DNA from: Bradyrhizobium sp. CCH5-F6
Lineage (GTDB): Bacteria; Pseudomonadota; Alphaproteobacteria; Rhizobiales; Xanthobacteraceae
Direction: 5' to 3'
Length of the DNA: 64,000 nucleotides
NCBI RefSeq assembly: GCF_001556045.1
Contig: NZ_LSIC01000197.1
Coordinates: forward strand, 1 to 64,000
Shown: one piece after another, positions 16,545 to 26,334 of the stretch
Layout: each line of letters opens with the position of its first letter
Numbering within the stretch: the first letter of the stretch is position 1
Notes under the pieces: model-generated
Database searches by the model: none
What the model saw: the letters and a program-made list of their open reading frames with translations, nothing else
Told to the model about the DNA's origin: nothing
Made by a program: the position numbers and the translations under genes

Positions 16545-16572
16545 AAAGGACCGGCCGCGAGGCCGGTCCTTT
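16545..16572 (+). terminator. Rho-independent terminator of the CsbD gene
   Basis: A perfect 12-bp stem (arms 16545-16556 and 16561-16572, AAAGGACCGGCC and its complement) with loop GCGA, followed by TTGTTT. It lies 20 bp after the CsbD stop codon. Confidence 0.88.
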
Positions 16573-16628
16573 TGTTTGCGTGGTCTTCATCCGTCATGGC
16601 CAGGCTTCACCCCGGCATGAGGCAGACG

Positions 16629-17093
16629 TCACTTCACGGCGAGCAATTCCACGTCGAACATCAGCGTTGCGTTCGGCGGGATCACGCCGCCGGCGCCGCG
16701 CGCGCCGTAGCCGAGCTGCGGCGGAATGATCAGCGTACGCTTGCCGCCGACCTTCATCGAGGCAACGCCTTCGTCCCAGCCGGCGATGACGCGGCCCTTG
16801 CCGATCGGGAACTCGAATGGCTCCTTGCGATCGACGGAGGAGTCGAATTTCTTGCCCTTCTGGCCGTTTTCATAAAGCCAGCCGGTATAGTGCATCACAC
16901 AGATCTGACCGGGCTGCGGCGAGGCACCGGTGCCGACGCTGGAGTCGATGATCTGCAAGCCTGAAGCTGTGGTCATGGTCTTTCCTGCGGTCTGGGCCGA
17001 GGCCGTGGTGGAAACGAAATGCGACACGCTGGCGATCACGGTGATCGCGAGTGCCGACATCAGGGCGAGAAGCACGCGCTGGAAACGCCGCAT
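16629..17093 (-). CDS. FKBP-type peptidyl-prolyl isomerase, exported
   Basis: A 154-residue periplasmic FKBP. Signal peptide at 1-34 (hydrophobic core ALMSALAITVIASV, cleavage after ASA). The FKBP domain runs from about 45: GLQIIDSSVGTGASPQPG, then VMHYTGWLYENGQKGKKFDS, PFEFPIGKGRVIAGWDEGV and IIPPQLGYGARGAGGVIPPN, with the conserved active-site Tyr, Phe, Asp, Val-Ile, Trp, Tyr and Phe positions all visible. It should speed proline isomerisation during folding of exported proteins. Lone gene, convergent with CsbD. Confidence 0.92.
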   Translation of the reverse strand: MRRFQRVLLALMSALAITVIASVSHFVSTTASAQTAGKTMTTASGLQIIDSSVGTGASPQPGQICVMHYTGWLYENGQKGKKFDSSVDRKEPFEFPIGKGRVIAGWDEGVASMKVGGKRTLIIPPQLGYGARGAGGVIPPNATLMFDVELLAVK

Positions 17094-17269
17094 AAAACAC
17101 CTTCCGTTCGAGGCGGGAGGTGTCTAGCCCAACGGCGTCGCCGTTTCCACCCCTCAGATCCCGATATTCTCCGTTTGACCGGCAACTTGCGATGAAGGGC
17201 GGCGCAGCAGATGCCGCGCCGCCCTCCGTCAACTTTTCCTGATCTTGTGCGCGGAACCCCCGCGCGAGC

Positions 17270-18856
17270 TCAATAGCCGAGCGCGCAGCCATCCTTGCGC
17301 GGATCGGAGCCGCCGGTGAGCGTGCCCTTGTCCCAGTCGATCCAGATCGCCTGTGCGCCGCCGAGCGGGCTGACCACGCTAGTCGTCTTGTGGCCAAGCT
17401 TCTTCAGGCCTTCGACGATCGCGGCCGGGACGCTGTCCTCGAGTTGATACTGGCCCTCGTAGTGCAGGCCGCGGGGCATGTCGATCGCCTCCTGCACGTC
17501 GCAGCCGTAATCGAGGATGTTGGTGAGAAGATGGGTCTGTCCGGTCGGCTGGTACTGGCCGCCCATCACCGCAAACGACATCGTGGACCGGCCGCCCTTG
17601 GTGAGCAGCCCCGGCATGATCGTGTGCAGCGGACGCTTGCCGCCTTCGATGCAGTTGGGATGGCCGGGCTGGATGCGGAAGCCGCCGGCGCGGTTCTGGA
17701 ACAGCACGCCGGTCTTGTTCGACACGATCGCCGAGCCGAAGGAATGCGCGACCGAGTTGATGAACGAGCAGACGTTGCGGTCCTTGTCCACCACCGTGAT
17801 GTAGATGGTCGAGGGGTTCATCGGCGGCGCGACGTTCGGCAGGTCGAGCATGCCGTCCATGCGGATCTTGCTGATATACTCGTCGGCAAAGCTCTTTTCG
17901 AGCATCTCGGCGACGTTGATCTTCATGTGCTCGGGAGAGGCGACGTGCATCTCGCGATTCATGTAGGCGACGCGGGCGGCTTCTGCTTCGAGATGGAAGC
18001 GCTCGACGCTCACGGGCGCGTACTTGGTCAGGTCGAAGCGCGAGAGGATGTTGAGCATCAGAAGCGCGGTGACGCCCGGGCCGTTCGGCGGGCACTGCCA
18101 AACGTCGTAGCCCTTGTACATGGTGCCGATCGGCGTCGTCACCTCTGTGGTATGCGCGGCGAAATCATCGAGCGTGTGCAGGCCGCCGATCCCCTTGAGG
18201 GTCTCGACCATGTCTTCCGCGATCGGTCCCTTGTAGAAGGCATCGCGGCCGTCCTTGGCGATCGCGCGCAGGGTCTTGCCGAGCTCGGCCTGGCGGATGA
18301 CGTCGCCAGCCACCGGCGGCTTGCCGCCCGGCAACAGGTAGCGCACGGTGTTGGTGCCATTCTTCAGCTTCTCGAACTGGTTCTTCCAGTCGAAGGCGAT
18401 GCGGGGCGCGACGACATAGCCTTCCTCGGCCGCCTTGATCGCGGGCTGGAGCAGGCGGTCGAAACCGAACTTGCCGTGGTCGCGCAGAACCGTCGCGAAG
18501 GCATCGATCACGCCGGGGATCGAGACCGCATGCGCCGAAGTCAGCGGCACGGAGTTGATCTTGCGCTCGAGATACCAGTCGGCGTTCGCCGCCTTGGGCG
18601 CGCGGCCGGAGCCGTTATAGGCGATGATCTTGCCCTCGCCGCGCGGCTGGATCAGCGCAAAACAGTCCCCGCCGATGCCGGTCGACTGCGGCTCGATCAC
18701 GCCGAGCAGGGCAGAGGCGGCAACGGCCGCGTCCACCGCCGTGCCGCCCTCACGCAGCACCTCGATCGCCGCGAGCGAGGCCTGCGGATGCGAGGTCGCC
18801 ACCATCGCGTTGGTGGCGTGGACCGTGGACCTGCCGGGAAAATGAAAGTTTCTCAT
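17270..18856 (-). CDS. Gamma-glutamyltransferase family protein
   Basis: A 528-residue member of the Ntn-hydrolase gamma-glutamyltranspeptidase family, which cleaves gamma-glutamyl bonds of glutathione or related amides and self-processes at a Thr. The alpha-subunit half shows ATSHPQASLAAIEVLREGGT and the glutamate-binding GIGGDCF-like motif (STGIGGDCFALI). The self-cleavage and nucleophile Thr aligns with the first T of PSTIYITVVDKDRN near residue 360, followed by FINSVAHSFGSAIV. There is no clear signal peptide (MRNFHFPGRSTV), so it is probably cytoplasmic and closer to the oxamate amidohydrolase/YwrD branch than to secreted GGT. Start at 18856; longer frame rejected. Confidence 0.85.
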   Translation of the reverse strand: MRNFHFPGRSTVHATNAMVATSHPQASLAAIEVLREGGTAVDAAVAASALLGVIEPQSTGIGGDCFALIQPRGEGKIIAYNGSGRAPKAANADWYLERKINSVPLTSAHAVSIPGVIDAFATVLRDHGKFGFDRLLQPAIKAAEEGYVVAPRIAFDWKNQFEKLKNGTNTVRYLLPGGKPPVAGDVIRQAELGKTLRAIAKDGRDAFYKGPIAEDMVETLKGIGGLHTLDDFAAHTTEVTTPIGTMYKGYDVWQCPPNGPGVTALLMLNILSRFDLTKYAPVSVERFHLEAEAARVAYMNREMHVASPEHMKINVAEMLEKSFADEYISKIRMDGMLDLPNVAPPMNPSTIYITVVDKDRNVCSFINSVAHSFGSAIVSNKTGVLFQNRAGGFRIQPGHPNCIEGGKRPLHTIMPGLLTKGGRSTMSFAVMGGQYQPTGQTHLLTNILDYGCDVQEAIDMPRGLHYEGQYQLEDSVPAAIVEGLKKLGHKTTSVVSPLGGAQAIWIDWDKGTLTGGSDPRKDGCALGY

Positions 18857-19052
18857 CGAATGTCTTGCTCTCTTGGCCGTCGGCGCGGATGGCGCGCCAT
18901 CTCGAAAACCGCGTCTACATGACACATTCCGGCCCGGCGGGGCAATGCTGGCATACCAGGAAAATGGCTGCCATCCGCTGCGCGTATGGACCTTTCTGCG
19001 CTGACCGCCATGCGGGTTTTCCGGATGGCTGCCGCCTGCTAAACGAGCCGCC

Positions 19053-19835
19053 ATGTCTCGTCCGGATTCAGCCGCCAAGGTCGCGGCCTTCTATCAGTTC
19101 GTCGCCCTCCCGGAATACCGCGAGCTGCGCGAGCCGCTGCGCGCCTTCTGCGCTGACCTCGAGCTGAAGGGCAGCGTGCTGCTGGCGCAGGAGGGTATCA
19201 ACGGCACCGTCGCCGGTGCGCCGGAGGCGATCGATGCGTTCGTCCATGAACTCGCGCACGGCGGCCTGTTCGGCGGCCGGCTCGACAATCTCGAATTGAA
19301 GTTCTCGGCCGCCGAGGCGATGCCGTTCGGGCGCCTCAAGGTGCGGCTGAAGAAGGAGATCGTCACGCTCGGTGACGCGGCTGCCGATCCGACTCGCCAG
19401 GTCGGCACCTACGTCGATGCAAGCGAATGGAACGCGCTGATCTCTGCGCCCGACACGCTGCTGCTCGACACCCGCAACGCCTTCGAGGTGGCGATGGGAA
19501 CGTTCGATGGCGCGATCGATCCCGGCATCAAGAGCTTTGGCCAGTTCAAGGATTTTGCCGCCGAGCGGCTCGATCCGGCAAGGCACCGCAGGATCGCGAT
19601 GTTCTGCACCGGCGGCATCCGCTGCGAGAAGGCGAGCGCGCACCTGCTCGCACGCGGCTTTGCCGAGGTCTATCACCTCAAGGGCGGCATCCTCAAATAT
19701 CTCGAGGAGGTGCCGGAGGCGGAGAGCCGCTGGCGCGGCGAATGCTTCGTATTCGACGAGCGCGTGGCGCTCGGCCATGGTTTGCGCGAACGGGGCTTGC
19801 TCAAACAGGAAATGGAGCACGGCCGTGACGAATGA
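19053..19835 (+). CDS. trhO: tRNA uridine(34) hydroxylase TrhO (rhodanese-like)
   Basis: A 260-residue UPF0176/YceA protein. TrhO makes 5-hydroxyuridine at the wobble position of tRNAs using oxygen. The N-terminal acylphosphatase-like half has GSVLLAQEGINGTVAG; the C-terminal rhodanese domain has the active loop MFCTGGIRCEKAS with catalytic Cys185, plus a second Cys191. The middle signature VRLKKEIVTLG and GTYVDASEWN are diagnostic of this family. Length is shorter than E. coli YceA (about 350) but usual in alphaproteobacteria. Its 3-prime end overlaps slyX by 11 bases, so the two are translated from one message. Confidence 0.92.
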   Translation: MSRPDSAAKVAAFYQFVALPEYRELREPLRAFCADLELKGSVLLAQEGINGTVAGAPEAIDAFVHELAHGGLFGGRLDNLELKFSAAEAMPFGRLKVRLKKEIVTLGDAAADPTRQVGTYVDASEWNALISAPDTLLLDTRNAFEVAMGTFDGAIDPGIKSFGQFKDFAAERLDPARHRRIAMFCTGGIRCEKASAHLLARGFAEVYHLKGGILKYLEEVPEAESRWRGECFVFDERVALGHGLRERGLLKQEMEHGRDE

Positions 19836-20043
19836 GATCAAGGCGCTGAGCGAGCGCATCGACACGCTGGAGACGCGCCTCGCCTACCAGGACGACACGA
19901 TCGAGACGTTGAACCAGACGATCACCGCGCAGTGGAAGCAGATCGACACGCTGACGCGGCAGATCGCGCAGCTCTATGAGCGACTCCAGGAGGCCGAGGC
20001 AAATGCGCCCGGACCTGCCAACGAGCCTCCGCCGCACTATTGA
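19825..20043 (+). CDS. slyX: SlyX family protein
   Basis: A 72-residue coiled-coil protein: ALSERIDTLETRLAYQDDTI and ETLNQTITAQWKQIDTLTRQ give two heptad-rich helices, ending in the family tail EPPPHY. The start is a GTG at 19825 inside the trhO gene. SlyX sits next to slyD or other folding genes in enterobacteria, but its function is not known. The 11-bp overlap with trhO suggests translational coupling. Confidence 0.88.
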   Translation: MTNEIKALSERIDTLETRLAYQDDTIETLNQTITAQWKQIDTLTRQIAQLYERLQEAEANAPGPANEPPPHY

Positions 20044-20049
20044 GCGGCC

Positions 20050-21951
20050 TTACTGGCCGGACGCCTTGGGGAGCAGGCTCATGAGCTCGCCGGACATCAT
20101 CAGGCGGTCGCGGCCTGCGTCCTTGGCGGCGTAGAGCGCGCGGTCGGCGGCTTCGACCAACGATGCCACTCCCGCCGTGCGCTCCAGCGCCGGCCGGCAG
20201 GTCGCACCGCCGACCGAGACGGTGACGATTCCGGAAGCAGGATTGGCGCGATGAACGAGGCCGGCCTCGCGAATGGCGCTGCGGATCCGCTCGCCGACCA
20301 GGGCGCAGCCGGCGGAGTCGATGTTCGGCAGCAGCATGGCGAACTCCTCGCCGCCATAGCGCGCCGCAAGATCGCCGACGCGCTGAGCCTCGGCGGCGAT
20401 GATCTTCGCGATCAGGCGCAGGCAGGCATCGCCCGCGGGATGGCCGTATTCATCGTTGTAGGCCTTGAAGTGGTCGACGTCGATCATCAGCAAAGCGAGG
20501 CTGGAGCGGTCGCGATAGGCGCGCGCCCACTCCTCCTGCAGCCGCTCGTCGAAGTGGCGGCGATTGGCAAGGCCGGTGAGGCTGTCCTCGATCGCAAGCG
20601 ATTCGAGCCTGGTTTCCAGCCTCTTCTGTTCGGTGATATCGCGGGAAATCGCGACCACGCCGTCGACACGGCCATTGTCCTTGCGCGTCACGCGCATGGT
20701 CGATTCGAGCCAGATTTCGCCGTTCAGCCGGTGCGCGTTGCGGTAGGTGAGACGCGCCTCCTCCTTCTCGCCGCGCTTGATCGCATCGACGATCGCCTGG
20801 ACCCCCGGTAGGTCCTCCGGATTGATGCCCGCAAGAGCCGGCGTGCCGACCAGCTGGTTTGGGCGCCAGCCGACGACGCGGACCGACGATGGCGAAACAT
20901 AGCGCAGCCGTTCGTCGGGGCCGATGCGCGTCACCATGTCGCTGGAGCCTTCGGCGAGCAGTCGGAAATGGGCCTCGGTCTCGGCCAGCGCGACGGCCAT
21001 GCGCTGACCCCGGTGCAAGTGCCGCACCAGTACGCCGCCGATGACCGCGATCAGCATCACCAGCGCGAGCACGTAGACCATGCGGGAGATGGCCGCGGCG
21101 CGCCAGGGCGCGAGCAATTCGTCCTTGTCGACGGTGGCGACCAGGACGAGCGGGAAACGGCTGCTGCGATTGAAGAAGCTGATGCGTTCGGCATCGTCCA
21201 GGGGCGACTTGAAATGATAGACGCCGCTCGGCCGCTGCAGGCTGGCATCGCGGAACAACGCGGTGTCGGCGACGCTGCGTCCAACGAATTTATCGTTGCC
21301 GGGATCGCGCGCGATGATCAGCCCATCGCCATGCACCAGCGTCGCGGAGCTGTTGCGGCCGATCTCGAACTGCTCGTAGAAATGCGAAAAATATCTGGAG
21401 CTGATGGTTGCGAGCACCACCCCGCCGAAGCTCCCGTCCTGCTTGTTGAAGCGGCGCGACATGGGCACGACCCATTCGCCGTCGATCAGGCTCTTCACGG
21501 GACGGCCGACATGGGCCTCGCGCTTCGGCGAGAGCCGGTGATATCGGAAGAACGCATCGTCGCTGAGGGTGGAGCCGATCGTACCGGGCGAGGTCAGCCA
21601 GTTGCCCTGATCGTCGATGATGGCAAGGCTGTGGATGCGCGAGATCGCGTTCTTCCGCGCTTCCAGGATCGTTCCAACCTTTGCGATCGCGGCCGGCCCG
21701 GTGCCATCCATCTCCAGCCGGCTCACCACGCCGACGACGCCGGAATCGAGCAGATCGAGGCTGTCTTCGGCATGCTGCGTCAGCGAACGCGCAACGTTCG
21801 CCATTGCGGTCTCTGCACCCCTGAGCACCGAGTCGCGCGCAGCCCATTCCCGCCAGGCGCTGACGCCGAGGATGGTCGCGCAGGTCAGCGCGACGAAAGC
21901 CGCCGCGCGTAGCGGCAGGCGGCTCCATCCGGCTTGTTGGGTAGCGCTCAT
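20050..21951 (-). CDS. Membrane-bound diguanylate cyclase (dCache-PAS-GGDEF)
   Basis: A 633-residue cyclic-di-GMP synthase. An N-terminal helix (about 17-37) and a second at about 285-307 frame a periplasmic sensor of dCache type (HSLAIIDDQGNWLTSPGTIG and the FYEQFEIGRNSSATLVHGDG block). A PAS domain follows (RLLAEGSSDMVTRIGPDERL to DGVVAISRDITEQKRLE), then the GGDEF domain from about 455. The active site is GGEEF (ARYGGEEFAMLLPN), catalytically competent in known cyclases. The DSLTGLANRRHFDE start and no RxxD inhibitory site are visible before it. It lies convergent with slyX, six bases apart. A sensory role in motile-to-sessile switching or EPS control is inference. Confidence 0.92.
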   Translation of the reverse strand: MSATQQAGWSRLPLRAAAFVALTCATILGVSAWREWAARDSVLRGAETAMANVARSLTQHAEDSLDLLDSGVVGVVSRLEMDGTGPAAIAKVGTILEARKNAISRIHSLAIIDDQGNWLTSPGTIGSTLSDDAFFRYHRLSPKREAHVGRPVKSLIDGEWVVPMSRRFNKQDGSFGGVVLATISSRYFSHFYEQFEIGRNSSATLVHGDGLIIARDPGNDKFVGRSVADTALFRDASLQRPSGVYHFKSPLDDAERISFFNRSSRFPLVLVATVDKDELLAPWRAAAISRMVYVLALVMLIAVIGGVLVRHLHRGQRMAVALAETEAHFRLLAEGSSDMVTRIGPDERLRYVSPSSVRVVGWRPNQLVGTPALAGINPEDLPGVQAIVDAIKRGEKEEARLTYRNAHRLNGEIWLESTMRVTRKDNGRVDGVVAISRDITEQKRLETRLESLAIEDSLTGLANRRHFDERLQEEWARAYRDRSSLALLMIDVDHFKAYNDEYGHPAGDACLRLIAKIIAAEAQRVGDLAARYGGEEFAMLLPNIDSAGCALVGERIRSAIREAGLVHRANPASGIVTVSVGGATCRPALERTAGVASLVEAADRALYAAKDAGRDRLMMSGELMSLLPKASGQ

Positions 21952-22125
21952 GCGGCAGAGTCCTCCGATCATTCGGAAGCTCTGCCGTTTCTGTTATGGA
22001 ACTCTGAAGCTACGACCCGAACAGGTACCGATCCGACCGCGTTCCAGTACTATTACGGACGCAATGAGCGGTGCGTCGCTAACAAGCCGTTAGCAAGCCT
22101 ATCGGATTTCGGCGCCCCGAAGCCG

Positions 22126-22359
<234 letters not shown>

Positions 22360-22444
22360 TCAACGCAGCCCGGTCGCGCTGGTTCCCCTGTTCCGCCGAG
22401 GGCTGGCGGTGTATCAGGAGCCATAACCGTCAGCAGGATCATTC

Positions 22445-23479
22445 GTGCCCCAGTCTCCGACGAAACCCTTCATCGACGTGCTCTCCGGCCGGCGCCAGAC
22501 CATCCCGCCTTTGTGGATGATGCGCCAGGCGGGGCGCTATCTTCCGGAATATCGCGAGGTGCGCGCCAAGGCCGGCGGCTTCCTCGATCTCTGCTTCAAC
22601 CCGGAGCTTGCCGCCGAGGTGACGCTGCAGCCGATCCGCAGGTTCGGCTTCGATGCCGCGATCATTTTCTCCGACATTCTGGTGATCCCCTATGCGCTCG
22701 GGCGCTCGGTGCGGTTCGAGGTCGGCGAAGGCCCGCGGCTCGAGCCGCTGGACGATCCCGCCAAGGTCGCGACGCTCGCCGCACAGGCGGACTTCGGCAA
22801 GCTCAAGCCCGTGTTCGAGGCGCTGAAGATCGTGCGCGGCGCGCTCGATCCCAAGGTGGCCCTGATCGGCTTTTGCGGCGCGCCCTGGACGGTTGCGACC
22901 TACATGGTCGCGGGCCACGGCACGCCGGACCAGGCGCCGGCGCGGATGATGGCCTACCGGCATCCGGAGGCGTTTGCGAAGATCATCGATGTGCTGGTCG
23001 ACAGCTCGATCGAATATCTGCTGGCGCAGCTCGCCGCCGGTGCCGACGCGCTACAGATCTTCGATACCTGGGCTGGCGTGTTGCCGCCGGCCGAGTTCGC
23101 GCGCTGGTCGACCGAGCCGACGCGGCGCATCGTGGAGGGCGTGAGGGCCAAGGTGCCGGATGCGAAGATCATCGGCTTCCCTCGCGGCGCCGGCGCGCTG
23201 CTGCCCGGCTATGTCGAGGCAACCGGCGTCAATGCGGTCAGCATCGACTGGACCGCGGAGCCGGCCTTCATCCGCGAGCGCGTGCAAAGCAAGGTCGCCG
23301 TGCAGGGCAATCTCGATCCGCTGGTGCTGATCACAGGCGGCGGCGCGCTCGACCGCGCGGTCGACGATGTGCTGGCCAATTTTGCGCAAGGCCGGCTGAT
23401 CTTCAATCTCGGCCACGGCATTCAGCCGGAAACGCCGATCGCCCATGTCGAGCAGATGATCAAGCGCGTGCGGGGCTGA
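22445..23479 (+). CDS. hemE: Uroporphyrinogen decarboxylase
   Basis: A 344-residue cytoplasmic enzyme converting uroporphyrinogen III to coproporphyrinogen III in haem synthesis. The N-terminal signature [20 protein letters not shown] contains the Arg and Asp/Tyr region that holds the substrate; [14 protein letters not shown] has the catalytic Asp; [14 protein letters not shown] is the second family signature. The C-terminal [13 protein letters not shown] and [12 protein letters not shown] also match. Length is normal. GTG start at 22445. It is convergent with a divergent hemC-like gene across a 173-bp gap. Confidence 0.96.
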   Translation: MPQSPTKPFIDVLSGRRQTIPPLWMMRQAGRYLPEYREVRAKAGGFLDLCFNPELAAEVTLQPIRRFGFDAAIIFSDILVIPYALGRSVRFEVGEGPRLEPLDDPAKVATLAAQADFGKLKPVFEALKIVRGALDPKVALIGFCGAPWTVATYMVAGHGTPDQAPARMMAYRHPEAFAKIIDVLVDSSIEYLLAQLAAGADALQIFDTWAGVLPPAEFARWSTEPTRRIVEGVRAKVPDAKIIGFPRGAGALLPGYVEATGVNAVSIDWTAEPAFIRERVQSKVAVQGNLDPLVLITGGGALDRAVDDVLANFAQGRLIFNLGHGIQPETPIAHVEQMIKRVRG

Positions 23480-23483
23480 TCTA

Positions 23484-23508
23484 TTTCGCCGCTTCGGGGG
23501 CGGCAAAA
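23484..23508. terminator. Weak hairpin between hemE and the hemC-like gene
   Basis: Arms TTTCGCCGC (23484-23492) and GCGGCAAAA (23500-23508) pair with one mismatch, between the two convergent genes. There is no clear U tract in either direction. Confidence 0.3.
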
Positions 23509-23652
23509 CAAAAACCGCGAAAACAACCCCATGCACAGTAGACAAGTCATTGAAAAGCTTGGGCTGGCATGGCTCGTCCCGCGCGTTTGACACGTCGGGC
23601 AAAACAGGCGCACGATGACATCATCGCCGTCGTCGTTTCACAGCCAGGCCAA

Positions 23653-24645
23653 TCAGCGCGGCCGGCTGCGCTCGATGATCTCCGCCGCCCCCTTCGCCAG
23701 CAGATCCAATCCCACGGCACGCCCGAGCTCACGCGGGCGGTTGGCGGGGCCTGCGCGCGAGGCTTCGATGATGGTGTTGCCGGAGAGGTCGAGCACGGAG
23801 GCGGCGAGCGACATCTGATCGCCTGCGATGGTCGAGAAGCCCGCGACCGGTGAATTGCAGTGACCGTTGAGCACCCACAGCACCTCGCGCTCGGCATCGG
23901 CCGAGGCGTGCGCAGCGGGATCGTCGATCGATGACAGGATCTGCCGCGTCTGCCAGTCCTGCGCGGCGCATTCGACGGCGACGATGCCCTGCCCCGCCGC
24001 CGGCAGCATCTCCGCCGCGGTAAACTCATAACCGATGCGGTGCGCAAGACCGACGCGATCGAGACCGGAACGGGCCATGATGAGCGCATCGGCCGGGCCC
24101 ACCGCGCCGCCATCCGGCAGGCGCTGCTTCTCGCCGTTGTCGAGCTTGCGCACGCGCGTGTCGGCGGCGCCGCGGAAGTGGATGATCTCGACATCGGGGA
24201 ACAGCCGCCGCGCATAGGCCGCCCGGCGCACCGCGTTGGTGCCGATCTTGAAACCCTTGCCGCCGGACTGGCGCAGCGCCTCCAGCGTCACGCCGTCGCG
24301 CAGCACCAGCGCGTCGCCCGGTGGATCGCGCGACAGCGTCGCGCCGATGACGAGGCCGGGCGTGTCCTCGTTGCCCGGCACGTCCTTGAGTGAATGCATT
24401 GCCGCCTGCAGCTCGCCCGACAGCACAGCGGCGCGGATCTGCGCCACGAAGGCGCCGCCCTTGCCGCCGTGCGGCAGGAGCTTGCTGGTCTGGTCGAGAT
24501 CGCCCGTGGTGTCGAACTTGACGATCTCGACGTCCAGACCGGGCACGGCGGCGGTCAGGCGGCGCGCGATCTCTTCCGTCTGCGCCAGCGCCATGGCGCT
24601 CTTGCGGGTGCCGATCTTGAGTCGTGTAGCCACGTCGTTCTCCAT
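23653..24645 (-). CDS. Divergent hydroxymethylbilane synthase (HemC-like)
   Basis: A 330-residue porphobilinogen deaminase family protein, which would polymerise four porphobilinogens. Core catalytic residues are kept: GTRKSAMALAQT, HSLKDVP (Lys87, Asp88), the paired Arg140-Arg141, Arg158 and Arg164 (RGAADTR), and the cofactor cysteine Cys263 in LNGHCNSPVAG. But many usually fixed stretches are altered: GTSSxRR becomes GTNAVRR, GGKGLF becomes GGKGGAF, GGC becomes GHC, and a longer loop EKQRLPDGGAVGPADA replaces the usual YDAIILA. It looks like a paralogue rather than the housekeeping hemC. Start at 24645, 13 bases after the GMC oxidoreductase stop, so it is probably co-transcribed with that gene. 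Confidence 0.82.
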   Translation of the reverse strand: MENDVATRLKIGTRKSAMALAQTEEIARRLTAAVPGLDVEIVKFDTTGDLDQTSKLLPHGGKGGAFVAQIRAAVLSGELQAAMHSLKDVPGNEDTPGLVIGATLSRDPPGDALVLRDGVTLEALRQSGGKGFKIGTNAVRRAAYARRLFPDVEIIHFRGAADTRVRKLDNGEKQRLPDGGAVGPADALIMARSGLDRVGLAHRIGYEFTAAEMLPAAGQGIVAVECAAQDWQTRQILSSIDDPAAHASADAEREVLWVLNGHCNSPVAGFSTIAGDQMSLAASVLDLSGNTIIEASRAGPANRPRELGRAVGLDLLAKGAAEIIERSRPR

Positions 24646-24658
24646 CCCGGACGCGTAC

Positions 24659-26284
24659 TCAGCGCGCATCCTCCAATATCATGTCGGAGGCCTTTTCGGC
24701 GATCATGATGATCGGCGCGTTGGTGTTCCCCGACACGAGGTCCGGCATGATCGAGCCATCGACGACGCGAAGGCCTTCGAGCCCCCTCACCTTCAGCCGC
24801 TGATCGACCACCGCGAGCGGGTCGTTGCCCATACGACAGGTCGAGGTCGGATGGTAGATGGTGCTGCCGCGCTCGCGGCAATAATCCAGTATCTCGGCAT
24901 CCGTGGATACTTTCGCGCCGGGGTCGTACTCGCTGACGACGAACGGTTTCAGCGCCGGTGCGTTCAGGATCTTGCGCAGGATCTTCAGACCCTCGACGTT
25001 GGTGGTGCGGTCGGTCTCGGTCGACATGTAGTTGATGCGGATTTCCGGCGGCACGGCCGGGTCCGCGCTTTTGATGCGGAGGCTGCCGCGGCTTTCGGGC
25101 CTGAGCTGGCAGACCGAAGCGGTGAAGCCGGAGAAATCGTGCAGCTTCTCGCCCATCTTGTCGGTCGAGAATGGCAGGAAGTGCACCTGGATGTCGGGCG
25201 ACGCCAGCCGTGGGCTGGTCTTGAAGAACGCGCCCGCGGTGCCCGCCGCAATCGTCAGCCAGCCCTTGCGGAACAGCGCATAGCGCGCGCCGGCCATGGT
25301 GCGGCGTAGCGGATGATTGATCGTGTCGTTCAGCGTGATCTTCTGCGAACAGCGCATCACGATGCGGACCTGCATGTGGTCCTGGAGATCGTGACCGACG
25401 CCGGCGGCGTCCAGCACGACGTCGATGCCGTGCTTGCGCAGGAGATCGGCGGGACCGACGCCCGAGAGCTGAAGGAGCTGCGGTGAATTGTAGGCTCCGC
25501 TCGACAGCACGATCTCCTTGCGTGCTCGCGCGCGGCGCACGGCCGCGCCTTGCCGATATTCGACCCCGACCGCGCGGCGCCCTTCGAAAAGGACGCGCTG
25601 AGCGTGTGCGGAAGTCTCGATCCTGAGATTGCTGCGCGTCCTGGCGGGGCCGAGATAGGCCACCGCAGTCGAGGCACGGCGGCCCTTGCGCGTCGTCGTC
25701 TGGAACAGGCCGACGCCTTCCTGCGCGGCACCGTTGAAATCGGGGTTGTAGGGCAGACCGGTCTCGACTGCGGCATCGATGAAGGCTTTGGACAGCGGAT
25801 CGGTCACGATCATGTCGGACACCGGCAGCGGACCGCCCGTGCCGTGATACTGATCGGCGCCGCGCGATTGGTTCTCGGCTTTCTTGAAGTAGGGCAGCAC
25901 GTCGTCGTAACCCCAGCCGGTGTTGCCGAGCTGGCGCCAGCGGTCGTAATCCTCGTGCTGGCCGCGAACATAGAGCAGGCCGTTGATCGAGCTCGACCCG
26001 CCCAACGTCTTGCCGCGCGGCTGGAACACCTGGCGTCCCTTCAGCTCGGGCTCCGGCTCGGTCTGGTACATCCAGTTGACGGTCTTCTCCTTGAACAGCT
26101 TGCCGTAGCCGAGCGGCACGTGGATCCAGATGTTGGAATCCTTCGGGCCGGCCTCGAGCAGCAGCACACTGTGCTTGCCGTTCGCCGAGAGCCTGTTGGC
26201 CAGCACACAGCCGGCCGAGCCGGCACCGACTATGATGTAGTCGAATTCGGGATCGGACGGCGCGAGAGGGGAGTTTGCGTTCAT
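24659..26284 (-). CDS. GMC family oxidoreductase (choline dehydrogenase-like)
   Basis: A 541-residue FAD enzyme oxidising an alcohol to aldehyde or acid. The dinucleotide motif FDYIIVGAGSAGCVLANRLS (about 14-33) is followed by LEAGP, then the GMC signature GGSSSINGLLYVRGQ, and the second signature SSGAYNSPQLLQLSGVG. The C-terminal catalytic region is STIYHPTSTCRMG with the active-site His; the second position reads SGNTNAPIIM, with Asn. Overall it resembles BetA-like choline dehydrogenases, but substrate is not assignable: no betaine aldehyde dehydrogenase or BetI is nearby. The hemC-like gene follows directly. Confidence 0.9.
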   Translation of the reverse strand: MNANSPLAPSDPEFDYIIVGAGSAGCVLANRLSANGKHSVLLLEAGPKDSNIWIHVPLGYGKLFKEKTVNWMYQTEPEPELKGRQVFQPRGKTLGGSSSINGLLYVRGQHEDYDRWRQLGNTGWGYDDVLPYFKKAENQSRGADQYHGTGGPLPVSDMIVTDPLSKAFIDAAVETGLPYNPDFNGAAQEGVGLFQTTTRKGRRASTAVAYLGPARTRSNLRIETSAHAQRVLFEGRRAVGVEYRQGAAVRRARARKEIVLSSGAYNSPQLLQLSGVGPADLLRKHGIDVVLDAAGVGHDLQDHMQVRIVMRCSQKITLNDTINHPLRRTMAGARYALFRKGWLTIAAGTAGAFFKTSPRLASPDIQVHFLPFSTDKMGEKLHDFSGFTASVCQLRPESRGSLRIKSADPAVPPEIRINYMSTETDRTTNVEGLKILRKILNAPALKPFVVSEYDPGAKVSTDAEILDYCRERGSTIYHPTSTCRMGNDPLAVVDQRLKVRGLEGLRVVDGSIMPDLVSGNTNAPIIMIAEKASDMILEDAR

Positions 26285-26334
26285 GTGCTACTGTTCTTCT
26301 TGGTGTTGGCGTTTCCGTCGCTCACTTAGCACAA

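Noticed and set aside
17390..18922. 510-residue plus-strand frame opposite the gamma-glutamyltransferase
   Set aside because: Mirror frame of a real gene with typical anti-sense composition.
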